Shown one piece after another: positions 34,601 to 42,074 of a stretch of DNA of 64,000 nucleotides. Source of the DNA: Streptomyces sp. NBC_01429 (lineage in GTDB: Bacteria; Actinomycetota; Actinomycetes; Streptomycetales; Streptomycetaceae); the NCBI RefSeq assembly GCF_036231945.1, contig NZ_CP109599.1, positions 5,669,501-5,733,500 of the forward strand, given 5' to 3'. How positions within the stretch are numbered: the stretch's first letter is position 1; each line of letters opens with the position of its first letter. Under the pieces are notes generated by a model, which was not told the DNA's origin, did no database searches, and saw only the letters and a program-made list of their open reading frames with translations. Both the position numbers and the translations under genes were made by a program.

Positions 34601-36245
34601 AGGCGTCACCGCCATTTCCGGCGGAGAGCGTACCGATCTCCCCGGCATACGCCGTGGCCAGTTCCCTCCGCCGGTCGGCGGGCAGCGTGGCGGACAGGAG
34701 AACCACCGGCACTCGGTAGGCCGCCAGCCACTCCAGCACCCGGTCGAGATAAGCGTTCATGTAGGCGTCGTAAGCGTGGACCTCGTCGATGATGACGACC
34801 TTGCCCGCGACTGCCAGGTGCCGTAGCGCCAGATGGCGGCTCTTGAGACCGGAGAACAGCACTTGATCGATGGTGCCCACCGCGAACGACGCGAGGAGCG
34901 CCTTTTTCCGTCCGCGCAGCCACTGATGAGCGTGCAGTCCGGAGGGGCTGGACCTTCGGACCGTCCCGGCAGCGGCGACCGCGTCCGGGCTGTCCGGCTC
35001 GACCGCCGCGATCGTACGGTTGCCCGCTCGCAGTAGTCCTGCCCAGACATCGTTCAGCGCGGATTTCGCATGGGCGAGAACCACGGACCGGGAGCCGTCA
35101 GCGGGTAGATGATCCAGCCAGCTCAGCAGACGCGGGAACATGGCATCACCCGTGGCGCGGGTCGGCAGCGCCACCAGAATGCCGCCGGCTCCGACTCTGG
35201 CCGCCAGAATCTCCGCCGCCGCGAAGGCCGCCTCGGTCTTGCCCTCGCCCATGGGCGCCTCGATGATGAGCAACCCGGCGGCAGGCATCTGCCGTGCCAT
35301 CCGTACGGCTTCTTCCTGCACCGGCCTGATCGCGGCGCCATCCGGCAGGTCGAAACGGTCCTTGAACAACTCGGCTGCCGAGTGCTCCGGTTCTGCCGGC
35401 GCCCATGGTCTCGGCAGATCAAGTCCCGCCCACGCGGCCTCCAGACGCCGGGCTTCACCGACCGCACCCGGCGGTGACCACGAGGACGGTTCGTACGGAA
35501 ACAGCTCGGACGAACTCGCTATCCAGTCGGAGATGATCACCAGGGCTGTCAGCAACACCTGCACCGTCTGCGGCAGACGAACCGATTGCCAGTCCGGAAA
35601 CCGGTCCTCCACTTCGGCCACCCTCGCGCAGGCGTCCAACAACTCGTACTGCGCGGCACGCCAGTTCTCTTCACTCGCCCCAGGTGTGCGCAACAGGTGC
35701 GGATGCAGGCGCAGGTCGTGGATCTGCTGGTGATCAGGCGGAGTCCCGTGATGCCCGCCGGCCACGACGGCGAACTGCCCAGACGCTCTGCCGGCCCATC
35801 CGTACCGCTCGGAGAGCCATTCCTGGATGATCAGTTGTCCTGCCAGCCCATGCGGAGCCATCCGGCGGTCGGTGCCGAACTGCTTCTGATACGGCATGTC
35901 CAGCCCGGCCGCCCGCATGCGATCCGCGAGACCGTCGACCTGACAGGAGAAAGCCGGGGTTGCCTTCCCGGTGTCGTGAGCGGCTGCCAGGAAGACCATC
36001 AGCCGACGCGCGTCATCCGCCCCTTGCGGCAGCGCCTCGGCGACGAGAGCCTTCACATTGCCGGGAACCCACTCATCCCAGAGCTTCCCCGCGACCGCCG
36101 CGCTGTCCGCCATGTGACGCCACAGCGGAAGCCACCCGTCGGTCTTGCGGTCATGCTTGCCCCAGGCCAGCCGGGTGGCCGCGGACAAGAGATCGAAGGG
36201 CACCCCGGGGCTGGGGCGATCTTGATTCATGGACGTATTCGACAT
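31650..36245 (-). CDS. cas3-cse1: Cas3-Cse1 fusion: I-E nuclease-helicase joined to the Cascade large subunit
   Basis: One uninterrupted 1531-codon frame holds two proteins. Residues about 1-960 are Cas3: HD-nuclease motifs WRHMADSA, AAHDTGKATPAF and HHGTPP, then helicase motifs I (APMGEGKTEAAF), II (VVIIDEVHAYDAY), III (LLSATLP) and VI (LQRMGRLHRH). Residues about 983-1531 are Cse1/CasA, starting SFDLVSRPWLPAQRLDGTTV and LSLLEVFAQAHTLRRLVGDL. Cse1 recognises the PAM and normally recruits Cas3; here the two are covalent. All catalytic motifs look intact. ATG 36245 is chosen; ATG 36230, ATG 36272 and GTG 36308 are alternatives. No stop or frameshift separates the halves, so it is a true fusion. 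Such fusions are reported from other Streptomyces. Confidence 0.95.
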   Translation of the reverse strand: MSNTSMNQDRPSPGVPFDLLSAATRLAWGKHDRKTDGWLPLWRHMADSAAVAGKLWDEWVPGNVKALVAEALPQGADDARRLMVFLAAAHDTGKATPAFSCQVDGLADRMRAAGLDMPYQKQFGTDRRMAPHGLAGQLIIQEWLSERYGWAGRASGQFAVVAGGHHGTPPDHQQIHDLRLHPHLLRTPGASEENWRAAQYELLDACARVAEVEDRFPDWQSVRLPQTVQVLLTALVIISDWIASSSELFPYEPSSWSPPGAVGEARRLEAAWAGLDLPRPWAPAEPEHSAAELFKDRFDLPDGAAIRPVQEEAVRMARQMPAAGLLIIEAPMGEGKTEAAFAAAEILAARVGAGGILVALPTRATGDAMFPRLLSWLDHLPADGSRSVVLAHAKSALNDVWAGLLRAGNRTIAAVEPDSPDAVAAAGTVRRSSPSGLHAHQWLRGRKKALLASFAVGTIDQVLFSGLKSRHLALRHLAVAGKVVIIDEVHAYDAYMNAYLDRVLEWLAAYRVPVVLLSATLPADRRRELATAYAGEIGTLSAGNGGDALDVPEDAYPLITAVAPGLPAVSANPAPASGRRTEVVLEKLDDDLSLLVRRLESELRGGGCALVVRNTVDRVLEASERLKEHFGADAVTVAHSRFLAADRARKDAELRERFGPNGDRPAGPHIVVASQVVEQSLDIDFDLLVTDLAPVDLMLQRMGRLHRHPRRRPARLEQARCLVTGSDWQSDPPEPAPGSLGVYQGPHTLLRTLAVLGPHLDGAPLVLPDHISPLVQSAYGDEPVGPAHWAPALDDSRRKYLTRLAGKRERADVFRLGPVRRAGRPVVGWLDANAGDVDDSRAGRAQVRDSEESLEVLVVQRQRDGRLTTVGWLDGGRGGLDLPEHTPPTRVAAEAVAASSLTLPWQFSKPWAIDKTISELERFLVPAWQVKECPWLAGELLLVLDGDCQTRLAGFDLRYSRADGLRVTPIGTPEAKVLDPMPPSFDLVSRPWLPAQRLDGTTVELSLLEVFAQAHTLRRLVGDLPTQEFALLRLLLAILHDAADGPEELEDWEELWKAEGADSFADVPDYLARHRERFDLLHTERPFFQVAGLRTGKNEVASLNRIVADVPNGEPFFAMRRPGVERLSLAEAARWLVHTHAYDSSGIKSGMEGDDRVKGGKVYPQGVGWVGGLGGVFAEGDTLRETLLLNLIPTDEDILTADRKADMPVWRRDLPPGPGVLEQDPSVTRPSGPRDLYTWQSRRLLLHTENNAVTGVVLGYGDPLAPYNRWKSEPMTGWRRSPAQEKKQGRPRVYLPRQHDPSRAAWRGLASLLYAQKSETDTTGRGTDLSMPSGVVKWLTLLCSEEVLSPDSLIRTRLVGAVYGTQQSVVDEVVDDGVTLPVILLHQARPLHGAVAVDAVSDAEKAVSALGHLAGNLARAAGSDPAPAVETARDLGFGALDGPYRRWLRTLGEYEEPVAARVEWQSTARRIVHGLGRQLLDTAGPAAAEGRVVDIPRVGKRWVDDSRSDLWFRTRINKVLPSEPRSQEQEG

Positions 36246-36379
36246 GATTGGGCCCCCGCCAAGGTGCGTCATTTCGAAAGAGAGCGTGAATGGGCGGTAT
36301 TTGGCCACAGCTGACTGTGTCCGTCGGCAGGATCTTGTGTCGCTACCTGCTGCCGGGCGCCTGCTGCTCCCGACTGTGG

Positions 36380-36431
36380 GTCGGCAGCTCCGGACGGTAG
36401 CTGCCGACGTACCTCAGCTGCTACGGCAGCT
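36380..36431. promoter_or_regulatory. two hairpins between array 2 and the cas operon
   Basis: GTCGGCAGCT and AGCTGCCGAC (36380-36408) form 10-bp perfect arms around nine bases. AGCTGC and GCAGCT (36416-36431) form a second small hairpin. They lie between the trailer end of array 2 and the cas3-cse1 start on the same strand. They may terminate the pre-crRNA or serve as a repressor site for the cas promoter, which should lie in 36246-36443. Confidence 0.5.
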
Positions 36432-36443
36432 CCCGAGCCGATG

Positions 36444-39013
36444 TGGTGTCAGCGCCAGGGCGCGGGGACCACCGCAACAAGCCGTTCGACCCGGCCGACG
36501 CAGGGGACCAGCCCCGCAGGCGCGGGGACCACTTCTTGACTCGTACAAGAAGGGGAACTGGATTGGGACCAACCCCGCAGGCGCGGGGACCACACGGCGA
36601 CGTCGTCCCCGACTACCCCGTGAACGGGACCAACCCTGCGGGCGCGGGGACCACGCGGCTTGCGCGGGCCGGGACACCGACATCTGGGAACCAACCCCGC
36701 GGGCGCGGGGACCACGAGTCCGATCAGCGCGGTGAGGAGCGTGATCAGGGACCAACCCCGCAGGCGCGGGGACCACTCCGCCGTCACGGGCACAGCCACC
36801 GCAGGGAGGGGACCAACCCCGCAGGCGCGGGGACCACCAGTCCTTGTCCCGGGCGGGGGGACAGCCTGGGGACCAACCCCGCAGGCGCGGGGACCACCGG
36901 GCGAGCCGGTAGACGGCGGTCAGCGAGAGGGGACCAACCCCGCAGGCGCGGGGACCACGGCCGCCGCCCTTGCTGTGCTTGCTGCCGCACGGGACCAACC
37001 CCGCAGGCGCGGGGACCACGGCCGCCGCCCTTGCTGTGCTTGCTGCCGCACGGGACCAACCCCGCAGGCGCGGGGACCGCGGCAGGGTTGCGGTGCTCAT
37101 GACGTGCTCCTTGGGGCCAACCCCGCAGGCGCGGGGACCACCAGGCCCCCATGGCCTCCGCCGCCACGAAAACGGGACCAACCCCGCAGGCGCGGGGACC
37201 ACGTGTGCCGGATGAGCCAGCACCGTCACGTGACGGGACCAACCCCGCAGGCGCGGGGACCACCCCATCCCGACACTACGGTCGGGTCGGTGGAAGGGAC
37301 CAACCCCGCGGGCGCGGGGACCACGTCCCTGCCGAACGTCCGTGGACGGAGTCTCTGGGACCAACCCCGCAGGCGCGGGGACCACAGGTGGCTGTGGCGC
37401 GAGGCGCTGAGTCCTGCGGGACCAACCCCGCAGGCGCGGGGACCACCCGTCGCGGCAGTTCCCGAGCTGGGCGACGACGGGACCAACCCCGCGGGCGCGG
37501 GGACCACGACCGCCACCTCCTCGACCCGGCCGACACAGCGGGACCAACCCCGCGGGCGCGGGGACGACGGAGCGGGACTCGCCTGGATTTGCGTCTGGAC
37601 GGGACCAACCCCGCGGGCGCGGGGACCACGACAGCCGCCAGCGGGGGCGGCATACATCCCGGGGACCAACCCCTTGCCTGTCGCCGACGGGGTGGACGTC
37701 ATGGGACCAACCCCGCGGGCGCGGGGACCACAGGACGATCACCGGGTGTAACACTCAAGGGGCGGGACCAACCCCGCGGGCGCGGGGACCACGCGGCCGT
37801 GAGGTTCGCGGCGTTGCCGGTGCGGGGACCAACCCCGCGGGCGCGGGGACCACTCTTTGCCCAGGGCCAGCCACTCCCGGAACGAGGGACCAACCCCGCG
37901 GGCGCGGGGACCACACCGGGGCACCGGCCGGATGCGCCGCACCCCGGGGACCAACCCCGCGGGCGCGGGGACCACAGCCTCGGGACGGCGGACCGGCGAC
38001 AGGTGGCGGGACCAACCCCGCGGGCGCGGGGACCACCGGCCTGTGGCCACGTCGAGACCGAACTCGACGGGACCAACCCCGCGGGCGCGGGGACCACACC
38101 GAGGGGCGCTACGTCGTCGTCTCCCCGGAGGGACCAACCCCGCGGGCGCGGGGACCACTCGTCCCGGCCGCTGTCCCTGAAAGCATCGATAGGACCAACC
38201 CCGCGGGCGCGGGGACCACCAACCAAGGGTCAGCGGCCACCGCCGCACAACCGGACCAACCCCGCGGGCGCGGGGACCACGGCCCGCTGGTAGAGCTGGG
38301 AGAACAGCACCAGGGACCAACCCCGCGGGCGCGGGGACCACCTTGCCGAGTTTCGGAGTGCCATCGGCCTCTTGGGACCAACCCCGCGGGCGCGGGGACC
38401 ACGGCGAGGTCGACCTCGTGGTTGAGAAGAACAGGGGACCAACCCCGCGGGCGCGGGGACCACCGAAGCCGTCCAGACCGACTACCCGAAGCTCTCGGGA
38501 CCAACCCCGCGGGCGCGGGGACCACGCGGGCTCAAGCCATGAGTCCGCGAGGAGGGCGGGACCAACCCCGCGGGCGCGGGGACCACTCATGGACCAGGAA
38601 GCACTCCCCGGCGGCGATGGGACCAACCCCGCGGGCGCGGGGACCACGCCCAGCGCATCCGGCCTGACCGGGGGAGGCGGGGACCAACCCCGCGGGCGCG
38701 GGGACCACTCGCACATCCCGTCGTCGCCAGTGCAGCAGGGGGGACCAACCCCGCGGGCGCGGGGACCACTCAATTTTAGGAAACTCGGTTTCGCTTAAGC
38801 CGGGACCAACCCCGCGGGCGCGGGGACCACACGACCTGGCGCTGCCCCACGGCGACGCGAACGGGACCAACCCCGCGGGCGCGGGGACCACCACCGCCGG
38901 TACCAGTCCCTCGCCACCACGGCGGGACCAACCCCGCGGGCGCGGGGACCACCGCCTCCCTAATTCGGGACGAAGAGGTCGTGGGGGACCAACCCCGCGG
39001 GCGCGGGGACCAC
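36444..39013 (-). CRISPR. type I-E CRISPR array 2: about 43 repeats, 42 spacers
   Basis: This array has the same 29-base repeat family, 61-base period and orientation as array 1. The loop base differs: the leader-proximal block (from 37479 to 39013) has loop GCCC in every intact copy, while the trailer part mixes GCCT and GCCC. The first copy (36444-36472) is decayed on its left side. One copy (from 37662) keeps only GGGACCAACCCC and lost 20 bases. Spacers 36959-36990 and 37020-37051 are identical. Spacer lengths are mostly 32, with a few of 31 or 33. The leader is at 39014 onward. Confidence 0.97.
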
Positions 39014-39200
39014 AGGCGTCGACCTGCGGGTTTATTTGGGCAGGCGCCTGTTTTTACTTACTTCTCTAGATTCAGGCATAGCTGGCATTCTTCGCTTCCG
39101 GGGAATTTGGTCGGGCTCCTGCCGGCTTGCCGCTTGCATCCCCGCCTCCTCTGATTCTGCTCTCTAGTCTGCGCCGGTCTGCCTGCCGCCGGGCTTCCCC
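39014..39200 (-). promoter_or_regulatory. CRISPR leader 2
   Basis: The first 90 or so bases beyond the last repeat repeat the order of motifs of leader 1 (GACCTG, TTTATT, GGGCAGG, CTGTTTTT, CTTACTTCT, GGCATAG, GGCATTCTT), after which similarity fades. It should contain the pre-crRNA promoter reading leftward and the integration signals. Short ORFs crossing it are not credible genes. Confidence 0.85.
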
Positions 39201-39572
39201 CGCTTGGCTTTCGCGTGCCAATGATGGCCCTGCCGCAGATCTTCGCGTGAGCTTGAGCGTATCCACGATCCCAGGAGAAAGGGGATCGGTCCAGGCTGCG
39301 GCGTGGTGGTGGGCGAGACTGGGACATCGCCGAAAAATTGCTGGAGAAGGTGGTGATGCTTGCTTAGGTACACGTTTTTGTGCGTCGGGACCGACCGCTG
39401 GTTGTCCCGTGCTGGCGTGCCAGTGCGGGGCCGGATCGACGGGGATTCAGTCGGGCTCAGAGGGGTGGAAGCAGGGCTTTTGTCCTGGTTCTCCGGTGAA
39501 ACCGCAGGTTGGAAGGGTGACGATTTCGGGCTCCTCGCTCCGTGCGTCTATCCCTGCCCTGGCGGCATACAC

Positions 39573-39950
39573 GCCAGCGTGTATCGGGTGCTGAGCGACC
39601 CGCACAGCCGATTGCGCGCGGAAATCGGCCTGTTGACGGCGAGTGCGAAGGCGAGGCCAGCCACGGCCGGTGAGTTGGCCCGAGATGACACGACCGCTCT
39701 GAAGCGGCTGGGTGACGATCTGCTCACGTGCCACGACGCGTTCATCGCACCCGCGTGGCGCCCCACCGAGGCCGCCGTCGATGTCGCACGGCGCTCCCAC
39801 GCCCTTGTGACCGGCGAGACGCGGGCCTTGCCGGAGACCTTCCGTCCGGTCATCGCCTGGCGGCCACCGGCCATGGAGGTGGACTGTCCCATCGACCGCC
39901 TGCTTCTCGTGCCGTCGTACTTGTCGACCACGGGCTCCGGCCCGTCCTGG
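39573..39950 (+). pseudogene. unidentified coding remnant upstream of leader 2
   Basis: Within an otherwise gene-poor stretch (39201-40132) one plus-strand frame looks coding: ASVYRVLSDPHSRLRAEIGL, then GDDLLTCHDAFIAPAWRPTE and ALPETFRPVIAWRPPAMEVD. No ribosome site or start fits its beginning, and it runs on into CCCGGCTGA repeats and low-complexity sequence. The RVLSDP motif recalls the end of a J-domain, but this is too weak to name it. It may be a decayed accessory gene. The rest of 39201-40132 shows nothing I can support. Confidence 0.3.
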
Positions 39951-40132
39951 TCGACCCGGCTGACCCGGCTGACCCGGCTGACAAGTCCAGTGTTCTCGCC
40001 ACACCCGCCACACCCGGCACGCCCCTGTCCGTCGTGCCCTCGGCCCCACCCGGGCGGCCCTGCCGGCGGGCCGCCCGTACCGCCTCTACGCGGGCGCGGC
40101 GCGCGCGGTGGGCGGGGCAGGGGCTCGGACGT

Positions 40133-40169
40133 GCGAAGGCCGCCGCGGGATCGCCGCGGCGGCCTTCGC
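40133..40169 (-). terminator. 16-bp perfect hairpin
   Basis: Arms GCGAAGGCCGCCGCGG and CCGCGGCGGCCTTCGC flank GATCG. It lies 16 bases past the stop of the small minus-strand gene at 40185 and is placed as its terminator. Confidence 0.8.
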
Positions 40170-40184
40170 CTCGCTGTCGGGCCG

Positions 40185-40361
40185 TCAGGCCGCGTTGCCG
40201 CCGCCGTCTCCCGGTCGGCGGTGCCGGCCGAACGCGGGCGCCGTGGATTCCTCCGTCGGCGCCGCGCCCCCGCGGTGCTTTCCGTGGCTGTCGAGATCGC
40301 CCCGGTCCGCCGCCGCTCCCCGTGGGTGCGTCTGGTCCGTGTTGGTTCGGGTTTCGGACAT
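40185..40361 (-). CDS. small His/Arg-rich protein
   Basis: This 58-residue product starts at ATG 40361 with GGGGTGA eight bases upstream (GTG 40373 would add four residues). It begins MSETRTNTDQTHPRG and contains two basic motifs, HGKHRG near the middle and FGRHRRPGD near the end, separated by an acidic Thr/Ser stretch. The precise terminator just after the stop supports a real gene. I recall similar KHRG/RHRRP small proteins in Streptomyces but know no function. It is 80 bases downstream of the beta-propeller gene on the same strand. Confidence 0.5.
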   Translation of the reverse strand: MSETRTNTDQTHPRGAAADRGDLDSHGKHRGGAAPTEESTAPAFGRHRRPGDGGGNAA

Positions 40362-40441
40362 GTGGGAAGTCACCCCGTCGTATCGCTTCTTGTACGTTGC
40401 GCGGGGGCCGTCTCTCCGTTACCGCCCTCGCGGCGTCACGG

Positions 40442-41848
40442 TCACCCGTCCGCGGCCACCGTCACCGGTGCGACTCCTGCCGGTGTGTGCCGAGGCGCGG
40501 CCCCCGGGCCGAATTCTAGTATCTCGCGGCCGGTGAGAGGCGCCTGCTGCAACGGCACCGGCCTGCACATCACAGGAGTACGGGGATCGGCGGGCGGTTC
40601 CCCGATCGCGCATTCCGGTTGTGCGGATTCTGTGATCACGCCCGGGCAGGGGCCGTCGGCGGGGAGGTGGCCGAGGGGCCCCCGCTCCTGCCCCTGACCC
40701 TGACCCTGCCCCGGCTGCCCCGGCTGCCCCGGCTCCCGCACTCGCTCCTGCCCCTGTCCTTGCCCCTGTCCCTGTCCTCGATCCGGTCCGGGAAGCAGCC
40801 GCGCCACTCCGCACGGCACCGCCCCCGTCGCGTACGGCAGCCGCAGCACCCCCTCCCGGGTCCACAGCCCCGCCCCCGCCAGCCATCCCTGCGGCGCGGG
40901 CCGCTGCGTCATCCGGCGGTCGGCCGGCCGCCACGTCCCCAGCCAACTGCCCGCCGGTCCGTCGATCCGCAGCGCCACCCCGCAGCCCTCCGGCATCAGC
41001 ACCTGCCCCGGCTGCACGGCGAAGGGCGTCACCGCGCAGTAGTCCGGCGGTCGCAGACACTCGGGGAACCGTACCGGCCGCAGGCTGCCCAGGACGCCCC
41101 AGCCCAGCCGGTCGTGGCCCGGCGCGTCCGAGCGGATCAGCAGCAGTCCGCTGTCGGCGTCGGCCAGCAGCAGCCGGTCGTTGCTCTCGTCGGTGATCTG
41201 GAGCAGCGGCGTCACCTCGCCGCCGCGCTCCAGATCCACGGCGACCGCCTTGACCACGCCGTCCTGTTCGCGGTCCAGCGCCAGCATCCGTCCCGTACGG
41301 TCCAGCCACACGCCGCCCGAGCAGTGGCCCGGCACCTCGGCGACCAGCTCGGGGCCGAAGGCGCCGCCCGCCACCAGCCAGAGCGCGGTGGACCGCTCGC
41401 CGCCGACCAGGGCGTACGCGCACCGGCCGTCCGGCGAGGGCGGCAGCATCGTCAGGGCGCGGGGCGCGCACTCGATCGCACCCATGGGCAGCTGACCCGT
41501 TCCCGGGCCGGTCGGATAGAGCAGGGAGAAGTCCTGACGGTCCGCTACCCGGCGGCCGATGAGCACCCGTCCGTCGGCCAGCGGCAGCAGATCGGTGCCG
41601 GGCTCCTCCGGCTGGTCGAGAGGGAGCGGTACGGCGTAGGGCTCGGGCCCGCCGAGGGTCCACCGCTCGGGATACCAGGCGTCGCCGTTCCCCGTGCCGT
41701 CGCCGCCGAGCGTGAGCCGGGCCGCGTAGGAACCGTCCGCGGTGATCGTGAACTCCGTACGCCGTAACCCGTCGTCGCGCCGTACCGCTCCGCCGGTATC
41801 CGCTCCTTCGCCGTCCGCCGTAGCCGTCTCGATAGCACAGGCCGTCAT
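40442..41848 (-). CDS. beta-propeller-like hypothetical protein with Gln-Gly repeat linker
   Basis: This 468-residue protein starts at ATG 41848 behind GGAGGTGA. Residues about 35-370 contain repeated strands with PDGR- and DRTGRMLALD-like turns (PPSPDGRCAYALVGG, GVWLDRTGRMLALDREQDG, LLLADADSGLLLIRSDAPG), as in WD40/TolB-type propellers. A GQGQGQ/PGQPGQ linker follows and then a C-terminal tail. There is no signal peptide, so it is probably cytoplasmic. It is divergent from an iron-siderophore binding protein, and a probable iron box lies between them, so its transcription might respond to iron (inference). Function is unknown. Confidence 0.65.
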   Translation of the reverse strand: MTACAIETATADGEGADTGGAVRRDDGLRRTEFTITADGSYAARLTLGGDGTGNGDAWYPERWTLGGPEPYAVPLPLDQPEEPGTDLLPLADGRVLIGRRVADRQDFSLLYPTGPGTGQLPMGAIECAPRALTMLPPSPDGRCAYALVGGERSTALWLVAGGAFGPELVAEVPGHCSGGVWLDRTGRMLALDREQDGVVKAVAVDLERGGEVTPLLQITDESNDRLLLADADSGLLLIRSDAPGHDRLGWGVLGSLRPVRFPECLRPPDYCAVTPFAVQPGQVLMPEGCGVALRIDGPAGSWLGTWRPADRRMTQRPAPQGWLAGAGLWTREGVLRLPYATGAVPCGVARLLPGPDRGQGQGQGQGQERVREPGQPGQPGQGQGQGQERGPLGHLPADGPCPGVITESAQPECAIGEPPADPRTPVMCRPVPLQQAPLTGREILEFGPGAAPRHTPAGVAPVTVAADG

Positions 41849-41991
41849 CGGTCCGTCACCTCCGGCGACGAAGCTAGTTTTCGTACTCCCTGCCGAACAA
41901 CACGAGACACCCCACTTCACACATAAGGGTGGCCGCCACAGGATTCGGCTGATAACGCGGGGGCGGGTGTGCTGCCCGCGCGGACGGCGCC

Positions 41992-42010
41992 TAACGTAAG
42001 GGCAACCTAA
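41992..42010. promoter_or_regulatory. probable DmdR/IdeR iron box
   Basis: Read on the minus strand, TTAGGTTGCCCTTACGTTA agrees with the 19-bp actinobacterial iron box (TTAGGTTAGSCTAACCTAA) at 14 of 19 positions, including the full TTAGGTT half. It lies 65 bases before the siderophore-binding protein start, where iron-bound DmdR1 would repress. Confidence 0.6.
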
Positions 42011-42074
42011 GTACGTCCTGATCACCCGTGATCACCCCGATCGGCCTCTCCTCAAGGGCCCCAGGAGCACCAAG

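Noticed and set aside
27037..36245. A second CRISPR type or additional effector genes hidden in the cas operon
   Set aside because: Every base from cas1 to the fusion is accounted for by I-E genes with short gaps; no cas9, cas10, cas4 or reverse transcriptase was found.
36414..38894. Long open frames on both strands across CRISPR array 2
   Set aside because: Same cause as in array 1; no ribosome sites and no conserved domain.
25235..39013. Self-targeting spacers matching this window
   Set aside because: None noticed by eye outside the arrays; a short shared TCGACCCGGCCGAC in two array 2 spacers is too short to mean a common target. A computed search is needed to be certain.
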